Shown piece after piece: positions 23,301-36,100 of a DNA stretch of 64,000 bases. Under the pieces are notes generated by a model. That model was given only the letters and a program-made list of their open reading frames with translations, was not told where the DNA came from and did not search any database. How positions within the stretch are numbered: position 1 is the first letter of the stretch; each line of letters starts with the position of its first letter. Position numbers and translations under genes: made by a program. This stretch comes from Typha latifolia (taxonomy: Eukaryota > Streptophyta > Magnoliopsida > Poales > Typhaceae): positions 12,039,188 to 12,103,187 of the forward strand of contig CM034101.1 of the NCBI GenBank assembly GCA_019914945.1, written 5' to 3'.

Positions 23301-26300
23301 AGGCATCGCTTTTGCCCTTTCTATCGTAGGAGAAGATGATTCATCCGAAACAGATCGTGATTTACTCATGATCCACTTCAGATCGCCATTAAAAAGATCT
23401 GCCTAAATGGATTTAGGTTAGATCCATTTGGTGGATCCCTTTATAATCCGCTAGACAAACCTCTCTTCTCTAGAAGTCGAACTAAGGCAATGACAATTTT
23501 GAATGCAGTAAGTCCCCTCTGCTCTCCCTTTCTCTACTTCTCTCTTAGTACCTCTCTCTGCTATCTGTCTTCCTATTTTTTAGCTTTCTTTTTTTTTTTT
23601 TGGTGTCAGCATGGTGCAACGGCACACACTGTGCCAACAGCACAGGAATCCTTGGTGACAAGACCAACTAAAAGTCAAATATAGTTGTGGAGTGGCATAG
23701 GGAATGCTAGCCTTGCCAAGATCTTTTTCACTACTATCAACTATGATTTAAAACACATCCATACTAATCTACTTTATGGCGATGATTTAATTAGCGAAGG
23801 TGATCAATCATTAAAAAAATATCTATAACTTTATAATCAAATAACATTATCAAGAAATGAATCAAAACATGATGATGGCATAGTAAATGTGGAAATACCT
23901 GCTCAAGAAAAGCCTGACTTTGTGAACCTACTCCATAGTTACTTAGTGCTCCATAAGCTGCAAAAGCATTGGAGCGCATTTTTGTGTTCATAGATATCTG
24001 TTTGACAAAAGCGAATGTAATATACTAACATGTCAGAGTTCTAAACTTTTCGTTACAAATTGTGTTAATGAAGCAGAAAAGAGATGATGAAACTCCTAAG
24101 TTAACAAAAGAAAGATGAGAACAAATCCATCATACATAATTCATCTTTTGATGACTTATTTCCTATTGTCATCCATAGAGCAATTGAAATCACAAAGTAG
24201 TTACCTTTTTTTAAAAAAAAATTAAACCTCAACACTACTTATTAATGTTGTAAGCAGTCAAGCCACCCTATAGTGCATAACTGCATATACAGTATACTGG
24301 TGAGGGTGAATACATGGTGCAGCTTCATAACCATATCATTACCCAAGGAAACAAACAAGTGAATATAGCTAATAAATGTGATACACTGACAACCACCAGC
24401 CAAAAAATTATTGAAATAAATAATAAAGAAGTAAAATAGATATTTCAAAAGTACAAGTAAATCAATATGCATTTGTGGACATGCATATACAACGATTGTA
24501 TAACACATATGCAGTCAACATATAGTATACGCACACATATGCATATGCTGTTGGATTGCTTATAGGGACCACATAATGCACACGAGGAGGAGTTTAACTC
24601 ACTGCCACTGCCTAGCCAGTCGGCAGTTGCATAGAAAGCCTTTCTATAACTATGCTAGTAATAATATGTTCTGATAAAAATAATAATATGACCACTCAAA
24701 TTACTATTCAGTAGACCTCAAAAGGAAATAATAATGTTGCAGCAATAATTAGAAACTTGAAGATCATATAGGAAAAATTCAATTATTTTCTTAAAACTAA
24801 AAAATGAAGGTAGTTGAGCATCTGTATGCCTTGTTGTGCCATTGCGACAGCCTTATGACCTAGCAGCCGTTAGATGGTCCAACATGATTGAATACGGCAC
24901 AAATGAACTTTTGGTTTAAAATAATAAAAATGGATAATAGATATATTTTAAATAAAAATACAGTGTGAATTGGTCAAACGTTTCTTCTCATACCTACACT
25001 AATTCTGACTCTTGTTGTGCTATCTGTATGCCTTGTTGTGCCATTGCGACGGCTTTTTGACCTATTAGCCATTAGATGGTCCAAGATGATTGAATATGAC
25101 ACAAATGAAATTTTGGTTTAAAATAATAAAAATGGATAACAGATATATTTTAAATAAAAAAACAGTGTGAATTGGTCAAACTTTTCTTCTCATACATACA
25201 CTAATTCTGACTCTGTGTCCTGCAGATATACAAGACGAACTATTGAAGGATTTATCGACAAAGATCTACTATTGAATGTCACTAACCATAGCATTTTTCT
25301 TTGAAACTTACTAATTTCATGTAAATAATTTGGTGCACATTTCCATTTTTGGTGCACGAGATACCCCATAAAGGATATACAACAATCCTTCAACAATCAC
25401 CAATTTCACTAAGTGTAAACAAAACTTTTCATTTTCCAAAATAAAACTTTATTTCAAGTGCTCAGCCACATATAGACTTGATTGGAGTTATTTAAGCTCA
25501 GCAGAAACTATTTTCAAGCACCATAAGCAGCTCTTCACTTAATAACTCCAATATTCATAAGTTATCATGGTTACCACAGTATTCGTGGTATGTGTCTGTG
25601 CGACCTGTCGCAAGCAGGATGAGCAGCACAACATCCTTGCCAGTAAATCAATAGCATGGTACATGGTGACATTGGTTCATATTGAATAAATTAGTTCTTA
25701 CAGTATAACACCTTAATATAACCAATTTGAGCTCACAAGGGTGATATCGATCTCATAATCAGCAGCCCAATAGGTCAGGGAGAAGAAAAAAAAGGAAAAA
25801 AGTATATTGGTAAAACGAATTGAGAAAAAAACTATTAGAACAAGATAGGAATAAACTTGTATGGCCTCTCATATGCAGGCACCTACATGTATGGCCTCTC
25901 ATATGCAGGCACCTACTCATATAGCCTCTCATATGCAGGCAATTATGTGATTGACTGCTTTGCAATATATGCAAATTAGTCGTAATAGATAAGAATATCA
26001 ACAGGTAAATTCAACATTACAAGATATATACAATTCTACATATTCAAGAGTAAAGGAAAACAGACAGTCTGACATCAACTTCAAAGATACATCTTTCGCA
26101 CCCTTGTTTCCATATTTGCAGGAGCCTTGTGCACTCAAATCCAAAAAATATGGACACATGAGCCCTACCCAATTTTCGGGCCAATCCAACCCTTGTAAGT
26201 TTTAATAGATTTGTTCTTATAGTTAATTTATATGTAAATATGAGACCACCTAATAATGGAAGATTACCTGAAGGTTCCGAAGCCGTACAGAGAGATTGAC

Positions 26301-27149
26301 TAAAATGGGATCAACTGCATCTTTAGTTGATGAATTGAGAACCTACATGCAGAATAGCCATATAATATGAACGACAATGATACAGAAGATGTCACTCTTT
26401 CAATTAAAGGAAAACAGTTTATCATGTAAAGAAAAGCACTTACCTCTAATAAGCACTGTACTGCAGTTAACTGAACTGATTCATCAGGATCTTCAAGTAA
26501 AGCTATTATCACCCCAAGAACTTGTTGGATGTATCTAAGCATGTGACTCTCTGGTATCTGCAACGAGTTATGATTGTAAAAACTAAACTGTATCAGAAAC
26601 TTCAAGGCAAATAATTGAATATAATGGAAACAATATTTCATATCATACAATAGCACCGACATAAACAGATGAGCATATAAGCATCAACAATAATCCGGTA
26701 CCATATAAGCTGCCATATTTTGAAATCACAGCCAAATATAAGGAAATAAAATTTTGGGCTGGCATTAATAGCAAGCAATGGGCTGTTGACTATGAAGCAT
26801 GGAAAGGCGTCTGTGTCAAACACAGACATGCGTTGGACACGTGTCAAAAACGGTCCGAAGTATCCTTAATTAAAAACAAATATTGAACACGGGAGGGACA
26901 CCAACAGGATTGATATCAGTGTTTAAGGGTCAGGTTTGGATCCTTTTCGTTAACCCGGATCCAAACCCAAAATTAATTTCCCCAAACCCCCACTCCTCTG
27001 ATAGAAATCTCACTCTCTCAACCTAATTCTCTCGCTCTCTCTCTCTTAGACTTAGATCCTCACCTATCACGGACAAGGATGAGCACGACAAATGAACGGC
27101 TGCAACGAAGTGAGCACAACGAGCGTGACGAACAGCTGTGACAACCAAG

Positions 27150-27184
<35 letters not shown>

Positions 27185-30100
27185 GCAAGCAAACTTCTCT
27201 CTTTCCCCTCCCTCCCCACAAGCATTTAAAATTATCTCACTTGCCTCTCTCTCTCTATCCTTTAAAGCCTTTCATTTTTCCCTTATTTTCTTTTTATATC
27301 AATAGGGCTTAAATTTAAATTTTTGTTGTTCAAATTAATTGTAATTAGTGTGATAAACTAATAATGTGATAGGCAGATAGTATGATAAAACTTTGCTGCA
27401 AGTGGCATGTGATTGCATGTCTTTAGCACATTTCTAATATACTTTTAGGATATTTAAAAGTATTTTTGATTATAATATATTAGTTTTCTATCTTTATATT
27501 ATTTTTGTATATTATCTATTTTATTAAAGATATAGTAACAGTAAAGTAGAAATATTATTCAATACATAGTATGATTGAATACACTTATTAATTGACAAAA
27601 GTTCAATAATTAAAATCAAAATCTAGTTGAACATAAAAAGACAATGAGAATCAAAGACCTTGTTTGTTGGCACAAGAATAATATGAGAATATTACATCAA
27701 ATACTATTGATAATTCTCAAAACTCATTCATTGATAGTATTACTCGTTGTAATGCTTCACTCTTCATAAAAATACGAAACTTCTAATTCTCGTATGACGT
27801 GATATGCATATTAAATATACAAGGAAATGGGCTGGTACATGCACACCATAGTCATATGACTGATATAATGGCAATGATGATGATAAACTCATATCAACCT
27901 GTAAGCGCATATCTCATGATATCCTGCTACTTATAGACTCAAATCCTTTTATGGCTATAATCATGTTGAATTTGAGCTAACTCCTTTTCTTTCTTCTATA
28001 TCTAATAAATTTTGCTTTGTGTTTGAAATTTGGGGAAAATCTAATTTCTCTTTCTTCCTAATATTTTAAATAGCATTTTTCATAGATTTAGCACCAAAAT
28101 GCTAGATCCATGTAGAAAAATCTTGCAAATGATAGATTTAGTAAAGTTATGCTAGATCTAATATTTGTACACCATAAATTAGTTTTTACAGTGCAAAAAA
28201 ACTTAGAAAATAAAAATTAATTATATTTTGATGGGATTTGAAGAAGAAATCTTGAATTATTTCTTATTTTCCTCTTTCTTCTTTCTTTCACCTTCTCTCA
28301 CCTTCTCTCACCTTGGCACCTTCTCTCACCTTCCCTCTTCCTTGCTCGTCCCCTCCTAGGCTGCTGAAACTCCTTTCGTCTAGCCACACCACCTTTGACC
28401 CTAAGGGTCGGCATCCTTCCCTTCCTCTACTTCTCATGTACTACTTCACTTGCGATCAATGCCACCGTCAGATCCTCACCTCTTAATTAAATCAAATAAG
28501 CCCTTAAGGCAAATCCTAATTAAGTCAAGTAAGCCCTTAAGGCAAGTCCTATTTAAGTCAAATAAACCCTTAAGGCAAAGTCCTTAAGTCAAATAACCTT
28601 TTAAAGCAAATCCTAGTTTGATTCAGTCTAGGGCTAACCTCTATAAATACAAGTAGAATATAGCCCTAATTATCAAGGAATTAAGAAGGAATTATCGGCT
28701 TAAGCCCTTATCGTCTATCACCTCCCTCTCATCTTAGCCGACGAATACAATATCTCCCACCTCTTTCCTCACCAACCGGTGCCACCTTTTCCGTTGGCAA
28801 GGTCTCGTCTAGCTCCTAATCTCCCTCGTCCGTTGCATCACCGTTGTCCCTAAGGGCCCCCCTCATCTTCCTCATCTCCTCTTCCTCTCGGGTAGCAGAA
28901 TATATCAGCGAAATCCTACGATCTTAGATTTATTGGAAAGCTCTCTTCTAGAGCAATATATCAAAATTTCAAGAGGATCCAACAGTTAGATTATCCGTAA
29001 TAAACATCGAAAGTTTCATGCTTAATTCTATCCATAACCTGATTTGAATCGAGTCAAGCAGGTTCAAATCAATTTGGTATCAGAGCCATATCTAATTCAT
29101 TTCTGAGAAAGGTCTGAATACCAAAGATGAAGATCAAGAAGTTGCGAAGCTATTCCAATTAGTTTTGTAAATTTTTGATATAAGGAGAATATTTGGTGAA
29201 TATTCTTCCCTAACTGTGCAGAACTATTCATGATTCGGATCGATACCAAGTCGGTTCGTATCAATCGGTATCGAGCGGTCAAACCTTCAGACCACCTTGG
29301 CCAGCCTTAGTCGAATCCATCCATGGCTGGGCAGGACTGGTCGAATGATAGGCAAGTCCCCACGAAGTTGCTACTCCTCTGCTTGATTGAGGAGATGCGG
29401 GCGGATTGAGAAGAGAGGCAAGTGGATCGAGAAGCGACTAGGGTGTTGCAAGAATAGATGATGGCGCTACTAGCCAATGCTACTAGCATTAAGGCTGCAA
29501 TTGTAAGAATTGAAAAAAAAAACTTGGAGCACACGTGCATTGCACATTTGCACCCTTCACCCTCTCCCTCACCGTCACACGACAAGGCAGCCACAAGTTT
29601 TTCAACCAAATCCAAATCAAAATCAAAATTCAGATTCTCTCTATAAATAAAATCCTTAAATCTCCTCTCTCTCCTTTACCCCAACCCTTTCTTCCCTCTC
29701 GTTTCTTCTTCCTTTCTTAACATTCATCGGAGTTTTTGCCATGGGATTGGACAAATGAAGCAATTGAAGACCACCACGTGACTCGCTTGCGAGCCCTCTC
29801 CCACCCCACAGATTTAATTTAAGTTTAATAAGGTAAATTGAAAATACCTAAATTTAATGCTTGCGGCTTCGTTGACGAATTGTGCCGACCGACGACTTCG
29901 AGTTACTATCACTCCATCTGAAGCTTCGCGTCACTGGCCTTGTGCTGTAGATTCTCTTTAGAGCCATCATGGCTCGAACCGGCGCCGACCATGGAAAGAG
30001 AAAGGTCTTCAGCAGTGGCTACCCTCGACAACCTTCTTGCACCTTGTGAGGCCACAAGGTCGTGGCAGCCATGAAGGAGACCTCCGATGGCGGTGATTGT

Positions 30101-33100
30101 CAGTGGTTCTCTCTTTCTCATCGATCTCTTTGATACAGGAGATGAAGTTCGGCTTGGGTTTTAGCCTGAGCCAACTTAAATTTTGGGTTTGAGTATGGAT
30201 TTCGGATCCAACAAACCTGACCCAACTAGTTAGTGTTATAGGAGTGGGTCTTAAGCTCAATCCATTTTAGTGGAATTCTAGGTAGGCTGCGGGCCAACTA
30301 TAACCCAGCCCAATCCTTTTGGGCTTAAATTAGCCATTTAGCCCTTTTTAATTAGTTTTAAAATTCAAAAATTATATTAGCGATTAAATTAAAATTATGA
30401 TATAGTTGGCTATCGGGATTTATTTGGCTTTTCAGTGAATTTCACTCACTGAGTTATAATTATTGGTTCATGGGTTCTCTCTTTTAATATTTTAGGTGCT
30501 GATCAATGTGGTGACTAAGCGAGATACATCGGGACTCCACCTCCATTTAGGATTTTACTATTTTGTCCATCCATTGTATTAGACATTTTATTCTAACTAT
30601 TATTTTAATTTGATTGATGACATTAATCTTTTTTTATTATTGGATTATATTTATTGAAGTTAGATGTTCATAATTAAATTCTTATCATTTTAGGACTTAG
30701 AAAAATATTAGTTAAGGTTTCGTGTATCTCAAGTGCATTGAGGTACATGGCTGGTTATGATTCCGATTTTGGGTCGTAATAGTTGCTATTACTATTATTA
30801 TTGTATGCTTAGTAAAATTGTCATTTTATATCACTAGACCTAGATTTATTTAAAAGTTACGAAGACCAATTGACCCTACGTATACGTTAGAGCAAGATGA
30901 GATAATCCCAATTGAGCACTTGCTCTCTTCTGCCGCTGTCCTCCCAAGTGGCAATGGTGCATAAATTCCTCTCAATATCGTCGTACGCGAAAAGCATGGC
31001 ATCGTCCGAAAAGTACATGGTGGCAGTGAATGATCGGTGCGACGGTTAGGCATCCTTAGACGAAAGAGATCATTCCTCGTTCCTTTTTGTGTTCATTCCC
31101 TAGTGGCGAGTGTTTGCTCATCATTTAGGCGGTGAGTGACATTTCTGCTCATTGCAGTCACCTCCAAGACCGGTCAAAGGAATTGATCCGTTTAGTTCTA
31201 TTCTTCTCCTTGTTTTATAGCACACCCATGTAGAGGGATCTTTCCGACGATAAGCACGCTACATCTCATGTCCAACTAAATTTATTTAGTTTTTGAGTGG
31301 ATTCCACTCACTGAAATATAGATGTTAGCTCTTAGGATCCCCCTTGAAACATTTCAGGTATCGGTCAACGTGACGACTGAGCGAGATGCTTCGGGACCTC
31401 ACCTCCACTTAGAAACTACCCTTTTTACTTTTAGTTCTTTTGGTATTTATGTTTTAAATTATCTGTTAATTTAGTTTGATTAGAAACATATTAGTAGTAA
31501 CATTGGTCATTTCCGTTATTATTGAATAAAATTTATCGAATTCAAATTTTCGCATTAATTCTTGTCATTATGGACTTAGATAATTAATTTAGTCTGTGAT
31601 ATATTAAGGTACAAGGTCGATCATGATTCCAATTCGAGTCATGACGTTGTTGGTATCAGAACCTAGGTTTAATTACCTTCTAGAGTCAAGTGGAGGTCTG
31701 GTTGCACAAGCTTAGGTTCGCTACGGTATTATTTTGTTATATTTAGTCGAATTTATTCTTTTCTTTATTCATAAGTCTTGAAGGGCATTATGCATCCATG
31801 TCGTCGTTGACAAGGAGTTGTGGCCCAGAGCTTGTCTCTTGGTAGGAGTACAGAGAAGAGTCGGCTCTTGCTCAAGCGCTAGCTCTTGCACCGACTACTA
31901 TTCCTTGGTCGGAAGCAAAAGTTGCTCCTGCCCCTATCCCTAGAGTGCAGCCCTAATAATCAAAGAATTAACGAAGAATTATTGGCTTAAGCCCTTATCG
32001 TCTATCTCCTTCCTCTCATCTTAGCCAACGACTACAACATTTCCCATCTCCTTCCTTATGAACAGGCGCCACCTCTTCCATTGGCAAGGTCTCGTCTAGC
32101 TCCTAATCCCCCTCGTCCATTACACCACTTTTGTCCCTAAGGGCCGAAGGTCCTCTTCCTTATCTTCTCTTCCTCTCGGGTAGCAAAATACATATTGACC
32201 TTCGGCCACTATTTGGTCAATAACTTAAAATCTATCATGTGAAACCCTAAGATGTTGGATCTGTTGGAAAGCTCTCTTCTAAATCTAATTCAAATCTAAA
32301 AAAGGGTCTGAATATCAAAGACGTTAATTAAGAAGTTGCAAAGCTATTCCAATTAGTTTCATAATTTCCCAGTATCAGTAGAATATTTCACGAATATTCT
32401 TTTTTGACTATGCATAACTGTTCGTGATTCGAATCAACCCCAAGTCAGTTCGTATCAATAATCCACCCGAAATGATCCTAATAGTCAGAGAAAGGGATGG
32501 TGGGAAGGAGGATCTAAGAGATGTTTTGGCCCAGAATAGGCCCAACTAAGATAGCGCACTCACACCCGATTGAAATTTTAGTCGAAACTGAAGTGCTAAG
32601 GATGTCCAAGAGCCTAAACAACGTCGTAGCGAAACTAGAATCAAAGGACATTACGGTAAATAGGTAAGACTAATACTTCTCCGTTGTTGTATTGCTAAAC
32701 ATATATTAAGGCTCCATTAAAAAGATCCTAGCTTGCTATAGTTGATGCATGCACTCACCTTTATTTGAATAATAAGATCTTAGAAGGAAATGGCTAGTAG
32801 AATATGGTGCCTAAATATGGGAATACGGTGAGCACAAAAAAATTTATTTATATATACTGAATATTGTGAAAAGATATGATGCAAGTCGGATATAATTATG
32901 GAGTTGCTCACCAATCATGATGTTAATAAAAATTGTAACGAAATGGAAAAGAAGAATTCAAATATTGAAACATTTCACTCTGCGAGCTATAAGAAGAAAT
33001 CAACCTGCACAAGCCCTCGTAGACAGAAGCTTCTCACAGTTGGTGACTCATCTGAAACATGCAAACACATTGCCTCAACCATGTTTTCCAAGAAAGACGA

Positions 33101-36100
33101 AGCACCATCACTGCAAAAGTAGTAATCATAATGGTTACCAAGAAGTAGAAAACTAAGAATAATTACATGTAACGCAAAGCATGGATGTTAACATGTGGTT
33201 TTGTGTATGAAAATAGCTAAACCTAGCTATAAGGTGGTAACATCTCTATACTAGAGAAAGATTTTGGAAGGACTAGAAAAAGGGAATCAAACATATAGTT
33301 CTGAACTTCTGATTGAATATAATGCAGAAAAAATGTTTCCAGAAGCCCAGAACATTGAATTGGATGATAAATTAGAAGGAAATACTTAGCATCTAAAAGC
33401 TTCAAAAAATAAAAATAAATCATACAAGGAGAACCTCAGAAAACTGGAAGAGTTATCTCACAATTCGAAGAGAATTGTATTATGCACTAAATGCATTTCA
33501 CATGCTAAAGTTTAAGGGGTGTGCAAAGAATAAAAAATTCATAAATTAATGTTGCGTGAATCCCAAAAAGTTAAATAAGAAAATTTAACTGAAGAAGAAG
33601 CCTAACCTGTAGGAAACATATGATAAATAAAAAAGACGAAATTGAAAGTTCAACATATGGAATCAATAATTTAGGCGCAATGGGAAAAAAAATCTTGTAT
33701 AAAAATAAATCAAGTGAATCATTTGCTTCTGTTTAAGATGAGAAAACAAAAGGATGACAGATAATACTAACAGTACAACCAGTGGAAGTAAGTTAGCCAT
33801 CTGGTATCAATACGGCAGAACAAAAGCTAAAGAGATACATGGCTAGTAGGACAAATTAAAATAAGAAGGAAAAAATGCAGCTTCCCCTAGTCGGGTAGAG
33901 TCTATTTACAAAGAAAATAATAGCAAACTTCAAGGCAGGATATCATCAATATTACATATGCACACACACACATTCATAAGCCTTTGCAAATAAGAGAGTC
34001 TGTGTATGGTTGTCATTATGTATTACATTTAACTTCTGCTTTAATATGTGACAATATATACCAAGCATATATCTAACATAACAAATCGTTACTTACTAGT
34101 ATCGAGAGCAAAGAGGGGTAAGTTGATCAATTAAAGATGATTTGATTGTGACATGATATCCTATTATGAGTCTCCTTCAAATTCATACATCAAGCCACAA
34201 GCCAAATTAGATTAATATTTATGATTAACTATATTATTTATTCTATATTATTTGTTAAACCTCCCCAACTAAATAGGAATCTCCAACTTTAACTTATCTA
34301 TGAACTCTTAAAAGTTCTGATGCATGGACATGGATATGGCGATATTACAAATCTTGAAAAAAACAGAATTCAGACACGTCTAAGATACAACAATTATTAA
34401 ATTATATGTAATAACAAAAAAAAATTATTTACTCCTTCCAGTTCTTCTCTTCTTTCCTTACGTGATGAGCTCTACAACCGTGACGAATCCCGCCGAGATC
34501 GTTGTGATACCATCGAAACCCTAGGATTAATCCTCCTTTGTAAAAGCCCTCACTCCTCCCTTCCCCCATGCCGCAATCACCCTTCTTATGTTTCTCTTCT
34601 TCCTCCACTAAAACTTGACTAGTCGAATTTGGGTCGTCAAGGCGTCATCAAACCGGTTTGGGAAGCTTCGCATCAATGGCCTCTTGTCATGGGTGCCCTT
34701 TGCTAGGCCACTACCACCTCTACCATCACCACCAGTTGTTGTAGAACCAATCATCGTTTTCTCAAGGAGGAGAAAGGAAATCGTGATGGATTTTTGGGAT
34801 CGCAAGGGATTTAGGGCTCTGAAGGGATGGATTTTAAGGCTAATCAATGAGTATTAGTGGCTAACTATCATGGGGTTAAAAATTTTGCTTAATAAAATCC
34901 TGTGCAGTACCTCAATCACATATCAAGGCCAGTCCTCTTAGAATCCAAATTGTAGACATGCCTTAAAACAATGTAGCAGAATTGCATAACATGGTTAAAT
35001 GTACTCCTCGGTGCAACACCATATTTTCAATCCAAGTGTCTGCTACACGAGTGCTTCATGTCCAACCTTTTGACAAAACTTACCACAATGGTATTAAGTG
35101 AATGCTCCACTTCACAAACCCCTCTCAAGAGAACTTTGCATCCGATCGCCTGATGCCACCAAATCCCTAGCACAGCTATTCTCTCAATTCGAGTGTCGAG
35201 CTCCCAAGTCTTGGCCTAGCCCCATGTCCCTTCTTAGTCACTTTGCAAGACCGATCTCCGAGGTGCACAGTCCAAGTTCCCAAGGCAAGTCTTCATGACG
35301 CCGCGCATTACAAAGGGCTTGTAGACAAGTACCATAGACCCATAGGAACATCAATATTGCAAGTCTTGGCCATGACTCTATTCATAATCACAAAAATTCC
35401 ATCCAATACCATGTACTAGCATTTTCCCCACCCAACTCAACATGGCTTTGCAAAGCCATGCCATGCATGCCACTAAATCACTAATGTCCTTAGGTACCCA
35501 CAACCTTTTGAAACACCACACGCATACCCACTCCATATTTGCATGCCAATGGGCCTTCTGCACTACTTATGCACCTCGTTGCTTAGTCCTTGCCACCAAG
35601 AATAGTTGTGTCGGTCGACATTTGCCATACTAATAGAGTATTGGTACTCAGCACGGGCTATGATATTGGCACAGCCCCATGCCCAAGTGTGTCGAGCCAT
35701 GTAAAATGACACGAATTTTTTGTTTTTGTTTTTCTATTTCACTTTAAATACTAATTTGAGGTGTACAAATGATACATTTAGCTCAATTTTGCCACATCTA
35801 TTCATTGTAAGAGTCATTCTACATCAATCTAACATTTTGGTGATAGATCTATAAAAAAACTGTTTTAAATAAAGGAATCAAAAGGAAAATTTGATTTCCA
35901 CCAAAATTTTCTCCAAGTTTCAAAAAGTCTAAACTTAATCTATCAAATTCATTCAAATTGGATTAAAATTGATATATGAACATATTATATTAACTCCATA
36001 TGAGTTGATTTGAATCCAAATTTTATAATTTTTAGCTAAAAGTTCAGCATGATTACATTTCCCCTAATTTTTTTCCCAATTTCAAACAAATTCAAAAATT

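Noticed and set aside
25861..25943. 30-bp direct repeats resembling a CRISPR array
   Set aside because: The units abut directly with no spacers, there are fewer than three full copies, and the setting is a plant intron. It is a minisatellite.
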